Shown here one piece after another: positions 25,935 to 33,510 of a DNA stretch of 64,000 bases; position 1 is the stretch's first letter; the number at the start of each line of letters is the position of its first letter. This stretch comes from Nakamurella flava (lineage in GTDB: Bacteria; Actinomycetota; Actinomycetes; Mycobacteriales; Nakamurellaceae): assembly GCF_005298075.1 (NCBI RefSeq), contig NZ_SZZH01000003.1:620001-684000 (forward strand), written 5' to 3'. The notes beneath the pieces were generated by a model, which was not told the DNA's origin, ran no database searches, and worked only from the letters and a program-made list of their open reading frames with translations. A program made the position numbers and the translations under genes.

Positions 25935-26222
25935 ATGGTGCGACCGATGCTGACCGAAGCCGAACGGGCTCGCGGGATCCGGCTGGGCGAGACCCTGCGG
26001 GACGCTCGGGGTGACCGGCCGGCCACCGAGGTGGCCGCCGCGTCCGGAGTACCGGTCGACACCCTGCGCAAGATCGAGTCCGGTCGGATCCCGACCCCGG
26101 CCTTCTTCACCGTGGTCGCGCTGGCCCGGGCGCTGGACCTGCCGATCGAGCGGCTGCTCGATCTCGACGTGCCGACCGCGGCCGAGCAGGACGGGGCCGA
26201 CGAGCAGCGCCGGACCGCCTGA
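25935..26222 (+). CDS. XRE-family helix-turn-helix regulator
   Basis: 95 aa, essentially one Cro/C1-type helix-turn-helix: RLGETLRDARGDRPATEVAAASGVPVDTLRKIESGRIPTPAFFTVVALARALDLPIERLLD. A short acidic tail follows. There is no sensor domain, so it probably responds through dimerisation or a small partner. It starts five bases after the last of three phased operators and is divergent from map, which suggests autoregulation together with control of map. No clear Shine-Dalgarno is present; the message may be leaderless or weakly translated. Confidence 0.88.
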   Translation: MVRPMLTEAERARGIRLGETLRDARGDRPATEVAAASGVPVDTLRKIESGRIPTPAFFTVVALARALDLPIERLLDLDVPTAAEQDGADEQRRTA

Positions 26223-26240
26223 CCCGCGATCGAGCGCCGG

Positions 26241-26633
26241 TTACTTGCGGCCGAGCCGTCCGCGGCCCATCGACAGCAGCAGCATGCCGAGGTCGGCGCC
26301 GGCCGGGCCGAGGTCGCGGAAGCGCTCCAGGATGGCCATCTCTCGGCTGTAGACGATGCGCGGCCCGCCCAGCGTGCGGCGGGCGGCGCCGATGGCGTGG
26401 GAGACGGCGTTGCGCCGCTTGATCAGGCGCAGGATCTCGGCGTCCAGGCTGTCGATCTCGGTCCGCAGGACGTCGATGCCGGCCTGGTCGGCGGGCACCG
26501 GAACGTCCTCGAGCTGCGGCTCGGTGGGGGAGCTGGCGACCGGGCTGCCAGTGGCGTCGCGGTCGGCGGGGGTGTCGGCGGTAGGCACGGGAGCGGTCTC
26601 TCCGGTGGCGGTCGAGCTGAGGGTGGTGGTCAC
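26241..26633 (-). CDS. Chorismate mutase, AroQ type
   Basis: 130 aa from GTG 26633, preceded by AAGGA seven bases upstream. An ATG at 26675 is also open, but it lies directly after the T-run of the attenuator. The last 90 residues are the helical AroQ domain: IDVLRTEIDSLDAEILRLIKRRNAVSHAIGAAR, then GGPRIVYSREMAILERFRDLG, ending LSMGRGRLGRK. This matches Mycobacterium tuberculosis Rv0948c, including the C-terminal GRGRLG tail that in the mycobacterial protein allows activation by DAHP synthase. It makes prephenate for Phe and Tyr. The upstream leader peptide and terminator suggest control by aromatic amino acids. Confidence 0.93.
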   Translation of the reverse strand: MTTTLSSTATGETAPVPTADTPADRDATGSPVASSPTEPQLEDVPVPADQAGIDVLRTEIDSLDAEILRLIKRRNAVSHAIGAARRTLGGPRIVYSREMAILERFRDLGPAGADLGMLLLSMGRGRLGRK

Positions 26634-26676
26634 AACGTTGTCCTTGTTCTGCCCTGACCCGCCGAGCCCAGGCATA

Positions 26677-26709
26677 CAAAACGCCCCGGGTCGGTGGACC
26701 TCGGGGCGT
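26677..26709 (-). terminator. Intrinsic terminator/attenuator ahead of chorismate mutase
   Basis: On the minus strand ACGCCCCG (26709-26702) pairs with CGGGGCGT (26688-26681), with inner GGTC/GACC pairing, followed at once by TTTTGT. This is a rare T-tailed hairpin in such GC-rich DNA. A second copy of CGCCCCG lies just upstream (about 26713-26719) and could pair with the same 3' arm as an alternative structure. Confidence 0.75.
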
Positions 26710-26724
26710 CGTCGGGGCGGGCTG

Positions 26725-26790
26725 TCAGCCGCTGACGGGCACCGAAATCCGGTACCCGTAGAAAAACTCTGGTCGTGCGCCGTGCGGCAC
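26725..26790 (-). CDS. Aromatic-rich leader peptide for chorismate mutase attenuation
   Basis: A 21-codon reading frame from GTG 26790 to TGA 26725, ending PEFFYGYRISVPVSG. It has four aromatic codons in five (Phe-Phe-Tyr-Gly-Tyr). The frame can also start at GTG 26814, giving 29 aa; neither start has a strong ribosome site. It ends 16 bases before the terminator hairpin at 26677-26709. Its own DNA can form GGGTACC/GGTGCCC and GTCAGC/GCTGAC hairpins, as expected of an attenuator that reads ribosome stalling at Phe/Tyr codons. The arrangement is seen in the sequence; regulation is inferred. Confidence 0.65.
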   Translation of the reverse strand: MPHGARPEFFYGYRISVPVSG

Positions 26791-26961
26791 CCGAGCAGAA
26801 AGTTGGCTGATCACCCTGGCAGTAGACCACAGAACCCGCGAACTGCCCACCCTTTAGCCCGGTCGGGGGCCATAGGTACGTGGCGGACGGGACGGTGGGC
26901 CGGCCGCGCCCGGCCGCGCCGGGCCGGGCTGTCGGTGCCCGCGGGTAGCGTGAACGCCGAC

Positions 26962-29679
26962 ATGGAAAGCCTGTTCGACCTTCCCCCCGCCGCTCCCGCC
27001 GCCGGCCTGGAGCCGCGCCCGGCCGCCGGTTCCGCCCTCGGCCGGGCCGCGGCCAACCTCGCCGAGATCGCGGCCCAACGGGCCCAGCGCACCCGCCAGC
27101 GGACCGACTCGCTTCTGGAGGGCCTGAACCCCCAGCAGAAGGCGGCCGTGGAGCACCGCGGCGGTCCGCTGCTGGTCGTGGCCGGCGCGGGCTCCGGCAA
27201 GACCCGGGTGCTGACCCGGCGGATCGCCCACCTGCTGGCCGACGGGGGCGCGCAGCCGGGGGAGATCCTGGCCATCACCTTCACCAACAAGGCCGCCCGG
27301 GAGATGAAGGAACGGGTCATCGACCTGGTCGGCCGGCGGGCCTACTCGATGTGGGTGTCGACGTTCCACTCCATGTGCGTGCGGATCCTGCGCGCCGAAG
27401 CGTCGACCCTCGGGATGAAGACGACGTTCACCATCTATGACGCCGCGGACTCGCAGCGGCTCGTGCAGCTGGTGGCGGGCGGGCTCAACCTCGACACCAA
27501 GCGCTTCCCGGCCAAGCAGCTGGCCAACGCCATCTCCAACCTGAAGAACGAGCTCGTCGGCCCGGACGAGGCGGCCGACAAGGCCGACGGCGAGCAGGAG
27601 CGCATCGTCGCCGACGTGTACCGCGAGTACACCGCCCGTCTCAAGGCGGCGGCCGCCTTCGACTTCGACGACCTGATCATGCAGACGGTGCACCTGCTGC
27701 AGACGTACCCGGCCGTCGCCGAGCACTACCGGCGGCGGTTTCGGCACGTCATGGTCGACGAGTACCAGGACACCAACCACGCCCAGTACATGCTGGTGAA
27801 GGCGCTGGTCGGCGGCACCGTCGACGAACGGGAGGTCCGCACCGCGGACGGTGAGCTGGTCCGCCCGGCGTCCGGCGCGCCCGTGCCGCCCGCCGAGCTC
27901 GTGGTGGTCGGTGATGCCGACCAGTCCATCTACGCCTTTCGCGGCGCCACCATCCGCAACATCGTCGAGTTCGAGCGCGACTACCCCGATGCGCGGACGA
28001 TCATGTTGGAGCAGAACTACCGCTCCACCCAGACGATCCTGTCCGCGGCCAACTCCGTCATCGCCCGCAACCCCGAGCGGCGGGCCAAGAATCTGTGGAC
28101 GTCCACCGGGGCCGGCGACAAGATCACCGGGTACGTCGGCGACAACGAGCACGACGAGGCCCAGTTCGTCGCCAAGGAGATCGACGCCCTGGTCGACAAC
28201 GGCGACGCCACCTTCGGTGACGTGGCCGTGTTCTACCGGACCAACTCCGGGTCGCGGGCCCTGGAGGACGTTTTCGTCCGCACGGGCCTGCCCTACCGGA
28301 TCGTCGGTGGAGTGCGCTTCTACGAGCGCAAGGAGGTCAAGGACGCGCTGGCCTACCTGCGGGCCATCGCCAACCCGGACGACGAGATCAACCTGCGCCG
28401 CATCCTGAACACCCCGCGCCGGGGAATCGGCGACCGGGCCGAGGCCACCGTCGCGGTGTTCGCCGAACGGGAACGCATCGGTTTCGGTGAGGCCCTCACC
28501 CGCATCAAAGACATCCCCGGGTTGGTCACCCGGTCGGCCAACTCGCTGCAGTCCTTCGCCGACCTGCTGACCGGGCTGCGCGCCGAGGTCGGCTTCGGCA
28601 TGGAACCGGCCGACCTGCTCACCGCGGTGCTCGATCGCACCGGGTACCGCGCGGAGCTGGAGAACTCCGACGATCCGCAGGACGGGTCCCGCCTGGAGAA
28701 CCTCGAACAGCTGGTCACGGTGCTCCGGGAGAACACCGAGAACCTGCTGGCCGGGACATCTCTGGGGGCGCCGGCGGTTCCGCCGGGCACGCGGGAACCG
28801 GCGTCCGGTGACGACGTCGATCCCGTGGTGGCCGACGCCGGGCGGGAGGGGTCCGACGGCGTGATCGACGAGACCGCGGAGCCGGCGGCCGACGAGGACG
28901 TCCCGCCGGACGCCGGTGAGCTGCTGATCGCCGTGCTGGAACAGCTGTCGCTGGTCGCCGATGCCGACTCACTACCCGAGTCCGGTGAGGGGGTCGTCAC
29001 GATGATGACCCTGCACACGGCCAAGGGACTGGAATTCCCGGTCGTCTTCCTCACCGCCTGGGAGGACGGCGTCTTCCCCCACATGCGTTCGCTGGCCGAC
29101 GATTTCGAGCTGACCGAGGAACGCCGGCTGGCCTACGTCGGCATCACCCGCGCGCAGCGCCGGCTCTACATCACCCGGGCCATGATGCGGTCGGCGTGGG
29201 GACAGCCGGCGGCCAACCCGGCGTCCCGCTTCCTCAGCGACATCCCCGGTGAACTCGTCGACTGGCGCCGCTCCGAGGACGACGCCCGCGCCGGCGGCTT
29301 CATCGGCGACAGCTCGTTCGAGAGCGACATGGGCTACCCGCGCGGGCGCGGTTCCTTCGGCTCCCGCCGCTTCGAGTCCCCCTACGGCTCGCGGACCTTC
29401 GGCGAGTCGGCCGAGGAGGGCTGGACCGGCCGATCGGCGCCGGTCAGCGCCCGCCGGTTCGGCGCGGACTCCCCGTCCCGGGCCCGCGGGGCCGGGCTCG
29501 GATCCAAGCCGGCGCTGTCGCTGGCGCCCGGTGACCGCGTCTCGCACGACAAGTACGGGCTGGGAACGGTTCTCGTCGTCGACGGGGTCGGCCCGCGGAC
29601 GACGGCGACCATCGACTTCGGAACGGCGGGCAAGGTGCGCCTCATGCTCATCGGCGGCGTGCCGATGACCAAACTCTGA
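26962..29679 (+). CDS. pcrA: ATP-dependent DNA helicase PcrA/UvrD1
   Basis: 905 aa superfamily 1A helicase for nucleotide excision repair and recombination control. Motif I AGAGSGKTRVLTRRIAHLL is near residue 75, Ia ITFTNKAAREMKERV, II VMVDEYQDTNHAQY near 265, III GDADQSIYAFRGA, IV LEQNYRST, V LHTAKGLEFPVVFL and VI AYVGITRAQRRLY. An acidic insert of about 80 residues (PASGDDVDPVVADAG, AEPAADEDVPPD) interrupts domain 2B/2A, longer than in most PcrA. The C-terminal Tudor-like domain (GDRVSHDKYGLGTVLVVDG) that binds RNA polymerase is present. Start ATG 26962; a TAGCGT hexamer 16 bases upstream fits a leaderless or short-leader promoter. Synteny with mycobacterial uvrD1 beside chorismate mutase supports the name. 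Confidence 0.97.
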   Translation: MESLFDLPPAAPAAGLEPRPAAGSALGRAAANLAEIAAQRAQRTRQRTDSLLEGLNPQQKAAVEHRGGPLLVVAGAGSGKTRVLTRRIAHLLADGGAQPGEILAITFTNKAAREMKERVIDLVGRRAYSMWVSTFHSMCVRILRAEASTLGMKTTFTIYDAADSQRLVQLVAGGLNLDTKRFPAKQLANAISNLKNELVGPDEAADKADGEQERIVADVYREYTARLKAAAAFDFDDLIMQTVHLLQTYPAVAEHYRRRFRHVMVDEYQDTNHAQYMLVKALVGGTVDEREVRTADGELVRPASGAPVPPAELVVVGDADQSIYAFRGATIRNIVEFERDYPDARTIMLEQNYRSTQTILSAANSVIARNPERRAKNLWTSTGAGDKITGYVGDNEHDEAQFVAKEIDALVDNGDATFGDVAVFYRTNSGSRALEDVFVRTGLPYRIVGGVRFYERKEVKDALAYLRAIANPDDEINLRRILNTPRRGIGDRAEATVAVFAERERIGFGEALTRIKDIPGLVTRSANSLQSFADLLTGLRAEVGFGMEPADLLTAVLDRTGYRAELENSDDPQDGSRLENLEQLVTVLRENTENLLAGTSLGAPAVPPGTREPASGDDVDPVVADAGREGSDGVIDETAEPAADEDVPPDAGELLIAVLEQLSLVADADSLPESGEGVVTMMTLHTAKGLEFPVVFLTAWEDGVFPHMRSLADDFELTEERRLAYVGITRAQRRLYITRAMMRSAWGQPAANPASRFLSDIPGELVDWRRSEDDARAGGFIGDSSFESDMGYPRGRGSFGSRRFESPYGSRTFGESAEEGWTGRSAPVSARRFGADSPSRARGAGLGSKPALSLAPGDRVSHDKYGLGTVLVVDGVGPRTTATIDFGTAGKVRLMLIGGVPMTKL

Positions 29680-29722
29680 GCCGGGCCCGGCCCCGGAGGG
29701 CGCGGCGAACAGGAGGGTCGGG

Positions 29723-30091
29723 ATGGCCGATCGTGCGGTACCGGCGCTGCCGTCGCGTGATCTCGCGGCCACCCGGGCGTTCTACGGCGGGTGGGGTTTC
29801 ACGTGCACCTACGACGCCGACGGCTGGCTGATCCTGCAACGGGGACCGTTGCACCTGGAGTTCTTCGCCCACCCGGACCTCGACCCGGCCACCAGCCATT
29901 TCCAGTGCTGCCTGCGGGTCGCCGATCTCGACGGGTTGTGGAACGCGATCCGGACCGCCGGGGTGCCGGTGGCCGATCGCGGATTCCCCCGACTCCATCC
30001 GCCGCGGATCGAGAGCTGGGGCGGCCGGGTCGGCTTCCTGATTGACCCGGACGGCACGCAGATCAACCTCATCGAACGGCCCGACTCCTAG
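29723..30091 (+). CDS. VOC-fold protein, bleomycin-resistance type
   Basis: 122 aa, one glyoxalase/bleomycin-resistance dimer unit: VPALPSRDLAATRAFYGGWGFTCTYD, LHLEFFAHPDLDP, CCLRVADLDGLWNAIRTAGV and IDPDGTQINLIE. Proteins of this size and composition are close to the Ble drug-sequestering family, which binds bleomycin without metal catalysis, although many members have other roles. The ATG has GGAGG eight bases upstream. It follows pcrA by 43 bases and could share its transcript; convergent with the ATPase gene. Confidence 0.85.
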   Translation: MADRAVPALPSRDLAATRAFYGGWGFTCTYDADGWLILQRGPLHLEFFAHPDLDPATSHFQCCLRVADLDGLWNAIRTAGVPVADRGFPRLHPPRIESWGGRVGFLIDPDGTQINLIERPDS

Positions 30092-30129
30092 AATCCGCCC
30101 GAAGCGTCGGCCACCGACCCGGTGACGGA

Positions 30130-30864
30130 TCAGTCCCGTAGGTGACGCAGGTAGGCGCCCGGTCCGTCCAGGAAGCGCCGCCAGTGCTGCACCAGCTCCA
30201 GGTCCTCCCAGGCCACCCGTCGCAGGCCCCAGTCGCCCACCTCGTAAATGTCGGCCCCCGGGGTGGCGGCGACGATGGGGGAGTGGGTCGAGACGATGGC
30301 CTGCGTGCGTTCGCTGACCGCGATCTCGGCCAGCAGCCCGACCAGGGCCAGGCTGCTGGAGAACGACAGCGCCGCCTCCGGTTCGTCCAGGACGTAGAAC
30401 CCGGGCGAGTCGAAGCGGTGCGCCAGGACCGCGAGAAAGGACTCGCCGTGTGACATCTCGTGGAACGCCGGCTCCATCGACTTCCCTGGGTTGGCTTCCA
30501 GGTACGAGTAGAAGCCGTGCATGGTCTCGGCCCGCAGGAAGAAGCCCCAGCGGGCGGCGCCGGGATTGCGCACCAGGGACAGCGACTCGTGCAGCGGTGA
30601 CTCGGACGCCCGGCTGGTCAACCGCGCACCGATCGAGCCGCCCTCCGGGGACAACCCGTAGGCCATCGCGATGGCCTCGACGACCGTCGACTTGCCGGCG
30701 CCGTTCTCGCCCACCAGCACCGTCAACGGCCCCAGGTCTAGCCCCTCGTCCACCAGTTGCCGGGCCGCCGGCAGGGTGCCCGGCCAGACGTGCGGATCCA
30801 GCGGCCTCCCGCGTTCACCGGACACCCGCCGCACGGGCCGTCGGATCCCGGGCTGTGTGGTCAC
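30130..30864 (-). CDS. AAA/ABC-type ATPase, stand-alone
   Basis: 244 aa. Walker A LVGENGAGKSTVVEAIAMAYG (residues about 50-70), a signature-like MSHGESFLAVL, Walker B FYVLDEPEAALSF and the H-loop IVSTHSPIVAA make a complete ABC-type ATPase of the RecF/SMC-like single-protein group. The short span between Walker A and the signature leaves no coiled coil. Such proteins occur widely in actinomycetes, with no fixed partner. The start is GTG 30864. The neighbouring P-loop kinase gene is divergent from it with 141 bases between; nothing else is seen there. Confidence 0.82.
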   Translation of the reverse strand: MTTQPGIRRPVRRVSGERGRPLDPHVWPGTLPAARQLVDEGLDLGPLTVLVGENGAGKSTVVEAIAMAYGLSPEGGSIGARLTSRASESPLHESLSLVRNPGAARWGFFLRAETMHGFYSYLEANPGKSMEPAFHEMSHGESFLAVLAHRFDSPGFYVLDEPEAALSFSSSLALVGLLAEIAVSERTQAIVSTHSPIVAATPGADIYEVGDWGLRRVAWEDLELVQHWRRFLDGPGAYLRHLRD

Positions 30865-31005
30865 TGTCGGCCCTCCAGATCGTCACCGGCGGGCCCTCGG
30901 CCGACCCCGCCGGGTCAGCCTGACACGGCCCACCGACCGGTCGGCGCTGGCCGCGGCTCGGTTCCACCTGACCGGTGCGCGCCGGGCCGGGCTACGGTGC
31001 TGGCC

Positions 31006-31569
31006 GTGCCGACGCTCACCGCCGACGACCCGTTGCCCGCGCTGCCGTCCCGGGTGCTGGTCAGTGGCAGCAGCGGGTCCGGCAAGACGACCCTCTGTAC
31101 GGCGATCGCCCGCGTCCTCGACCTGCCGTACACCGAGCTCGACAGCCTGCACCACGGGCCGGGCTGGATCCCCCGCGCCGACTTCGTCGCCGATGTGCGG
31201 GCCATCGCCGCCGCGCCGCGATGGGTGTCGGAATGGCAGTACCAGGCCGTCCGCCCGCTGCTGCTGGCCCGTTGCGACCTGGCGGTCCACCTCGATCTGC
31301 CCCGAGCGCTGGTGATGAGCCGGGTGGTCCGCCGGACGGTCCGGCGGTCCGTCGGCCGGGTCGAACTGTGGAACGGCAACCGGGAACCGGCGCTGCGCAC
31401 GTTCTTCACCGATCCGGACCACATCGTCCGCTGGGCGTGGCGGACCCACGGCCGCAGCGCCGAACGGCTGACCCAGATCCGCACGGCCCGCCCGGACCTG
31501 CCGGTGGTCGTCCTTCGCTCGCGGGCCGAGGTGAATCGGTGGCTCGATGTCCTGGCGGACGTGCGGTGA
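31006..31569 (+). CDS. Small P-loop NTPase (adenylate-kinase-like/FlaR type)
   Basis: 187 aa. Walker A VLVSGSSGSGKTTLCTAIARVL near the N-terminus, then PYTELDSLHHGPGWIP, the motif of the topology-modulation protein FlaR/AdK-like family. The lid region has RVVRRTVRRSVGRVELWNGN, and WAWRTHG follows. The substrate is probably a nucleotide but is unknown. GTG 31006 is preferred: TACGGT at 30993-30998 lies seven bases ahead, the spacing of a -10 element with a leaderless start. GTG 30997 is the alternative. Confidence 0.78.
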   Translation: MPTLTADDPLPALPSRVLVSGSSGSGKTTLCTAIARVLDLPYTELDSLHHGPGWIPRADFVADVRAIAAAPRWVSEWQYQAVRPLLLARCDLAVHLDLPRALVMSRVVRRTVRRSVGRVELWNGNREPALRTFFTDPDHIVRWAWRTHGRSAERLTQIRTARPDLPVVVLRSRAEVNRWLDVLADVR

Positions 31570-31601
31570 ATCCGTCCGGTGGCGGTCGCGTCGAATTTCC
31601 G

Positions 31602-31607
31602 TAATAT
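31602..31607 (+). promoter_or_regulatory. Likely -10 element of the beta-lactamase-like gene
   Basis: TAATAT in a locally AT-rich spot, 33 bases before the ATG at 31641. No good -35 is visible. Confidence 0.4.
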
Positions 31608-31640
31608 CGGATTCACGGAGGTCCGAGGCGGAGGTGGCCA

Positions 31641-32837
31641 ATGGCGGAGCGGCAGCGCAGCAGACGGTGGAGCCCCCGGGTGGGGGCACTCGTACTCGGC
31701 GGGGTCCTGCTGACGGCCTGTTCCGGGGGATCCGTGACCGCGCCCGACGCCACGGTCTCCAGTGCGGCGGCGGAGTCGGTGGAGAGTTCGACCTTGTCCT
31801 GCCCGGCCCCGGGCGTGGTCGACACCGCGACGGCCGCCGGGTGGACCGGATATCTGGCCGCGCATCCCGACCAGGTCGCCGTGACGATCGACGACGGTCG
31901 TGGGAACGGGCTGCGCCACCGGGGCGGGGACGCCCAGCCGGCCGCCTCGGCCGCCAAGATCGTCCATCTCGCCGCCTACGCTAGGGCCGTCGACGCCGGG
32001 ACCATCGACCCCGAGCAGCTGATCACGGTGGGCGAGTGGGAACGGTGGTATCTGCCCGGCCTGGACGGCGGCGCCCACCCGGCCGCGCTGGCCGAGCTCG
32101 GCGTCGCCCTGGACGGCCGCGGTCTCGCGGCCGCCGACCCGAGCACTCCGGTCACCCTCGACGACCTGGCCCACGCGATGATCCGGTTCAGTGACAACGC
32201 CGCCGCCGACCTGCTCCGCGACCGCCTGGGCGATGCCACGTTGCAGTCGGTCGTCGAGTCGGTCGGCGGTGAGCTGCCGTCCGGCAGCGCACCGGTCGTG
32301 GAGCTGCCGTCGTTCCTCGGCGCCCAGATCGCCCTGCTGGACTCCTCCGGCACATCGGCCGACGGCGCCGCCGACCTGGCGGCCGCCCAGCGCTACGCGA
32401 CCGACGAGGCCGAACGGCGACGGGTGCAGGCGCTTCCCGTGCCGCCCATCGGGACTCAGCTGACCTGGGCCGACGGGACGCCTACCGCCTCGGTCGACAC
32501 CCTGTCCGCCGTCGCGGCCGATCTGGTTGCCGCGGCCGACGACCCGGGCCGGACCGGGGCCCGGCTGGCCCGGACCCACCTGGAGTGGCCGCCCGTCCCG
32601 GACGGGGCGGTGGGGTTGGGTGCCAAGGGTGGATCACTGCCCGGCGTCCTCACCGAGGTGTTCGTCCTGCGGCGGGACGACGGCACAGTCGGCCGCGCCG
32701 CGCTGATGGTGCGGGGGATGGACGCGCAGGACTGGTCGACGGCGGTGGGGTCCTTCGCCCACCAGGAACTGTTGCTCGACGCCCTGCAGAACCCCGACAC
32801 GCTGGCCGCGTTGCGCTGCGGGTCGTCCGCCCGGTGA
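31641..32837 (+). CDS. Beta-lactamase-like serine hydrolase lipoprotein
   Basis: 398 aa. Signal peptide GALVLGGVLLTACSGG with lipobox LTAC, so it is anchored on the outer face of the membrane. The class A beta-lactamase/PBP fold motifs are all present: SxxK as SAAK (in QPAASAAKIVHLAAYA), SDN in MIRFSDNAAADLL, and KTG replaced by KGG in GLGAKGGSLPGVLTEV. It lacks the class A omega-loop ExxLN in recognisable form. It could be a weak beta-lactamase, a DD-peptidase or another serine hydrolase. GGAGG lies six bases before the ATG. The next gene, 28 bases on, is a winged-helix regulator. Confidence 0.85.
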   Translation: MAERQRSRRWSPRVGALVLGGVLLTACSGGSVTAPDATVSSAAAESVESSTLSCPAPGVVDTATAAGWTGYLAAHPDQVAVTIDDGRGNGLRHRGGDAQPAASAAKIVHLAAYARAVDAGTIDPEQLITVGEWERWYLPGLDGGAHPAALAELGVALDGRGLAAADPSTPVTLDDLAHAMIRFSDNAAADLLRDRLGDATLQSVVESVGGELPSGSAPVVELPSFLGAQIALLDSSGTSADGAADLAAAQRYATDEAERRRVQALPVPPIGTQLTWADGTPTASVDTLSAVAADLVAAADDPGRTGARLARTHLEWPPVPDGAVGLGAKGGSLPGVLTEVFVLRRDDGTVGRAALMVRGMDAQDWSTAVGSFAHQELLLDALQNPDTLAALRCGSSAR

Positions 32838-32865
32838 CCGTCGGGCGGTGCGGGATAGTGCAGCC

Positions 32866-33441
32866 ATGGCGGACAGCGACGGGCAGCGGGCGGCGGAAAC
32901 CTCGCCGGACCCGGTCGATCCCGGCCCCCGGACGGCGGAGCGGCTGGCCGCACTGGAGGTGCGGGTCACGGCCCTGGAGGCGGCCCGACCGTCGGGGCCG
33001 ACGACTGCCCTGGAGGGGGCCGACCCGACCGCCGGGGACCCGCCGGCCGGGGGTGCGGTCTCCTATCGCGGTGACGTCACCCTGCACGGGCGCGTCGCCT
33101 GGTCGATCGAGCTGGCGACCGAGGCGATCCTGCAGCTGCCCGAGACCAGCGGCACCGCTGTCCTGGCCGGGCTCGGCCACCCGGCCCGGGCCGCCATGGT
33201 GCGGCGGCTGCTGCGCGGGCCGGCGGGGGTGACCGATCTGCAGCAGGCCGTCGGCAGTTCGTCGACCGGGCAGCTCTACCACCACCTGCGCACCCTGACC
33301 GGTTGCGGGCTGGTGGAAGCCGACGGGCGGGGCAGCTACCGGGTGCCGGCGACCGCCGTCGTCCCCGCGCTGACCCTGCTGCTGGCCGCGGCCGACGTCG
33401 CTGGTCATCTGGGTACCGCGGCGCCGCCGTTCCAGGGTTGA
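32866..33441 (+). CDS. ArsR-like winged-helix regulator
   Basis: 191 aa from ATG 32866, preceded by GATAGT six bases before the start (leaderless-type promoter). Residues 1-70 are an unusual acidic, Pro/Ala-rich extension that includes a short heptad-like stretch (ERLAALEVRVTALEAA), which may help dimerise. The DNA-binding part has AVLAGLGHPARAAMVRRLLRGPAGVTDLQQAVGSSSTGQLYHHLRTLTGCGLVEADGRG, an ArsR/HTH_20 layout, without the metal-binding Cys of classical ArsR. Its target could be the preceding serine hydrolase gene. Confidence 0.8.
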   Translation: MADSDGQRAAETSPDPVDPGPRTAERLAALEVRVTALEAARPSGPTTALEGADPTAGDPPAGGAVSYRGDVTLHGRVAWSIELATEAILQLPETSGTAVLAGLGHPARAAMVRRLLRGPAGVTDLQQAVGSSSTGQLYHHLRTLTGCGLVEADGRGSYRVPATAVVPALTLLLAAADVAGHLGTAAPPFQG

Positions 33442-33467
33442 CCCCCTCCTGACTTCCGCTCCGCTAT

Positions 33468-33486
33468 TCAGGGTAGCCTTGCCTAA
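33468..33486 (+). promoter_or_regulatory. Putative DtxR/IdeR iron box
   Basis: The 19 bases TCAGGGTAGCCTTGCCTAA match the IdeR/DtxR consensus (TTAGGTTAGGCTAACCTAA) at about 14 positions, including TAG, CT and the CCTAA half. It lies 25 bases before the GTG start of an iron-siderophore type binding protein, the right kind of target. Confidence 0.7.
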
Positions 33487-33510
33487 CCCCCTGATGCCTG
33501 GAGTGTGCCC

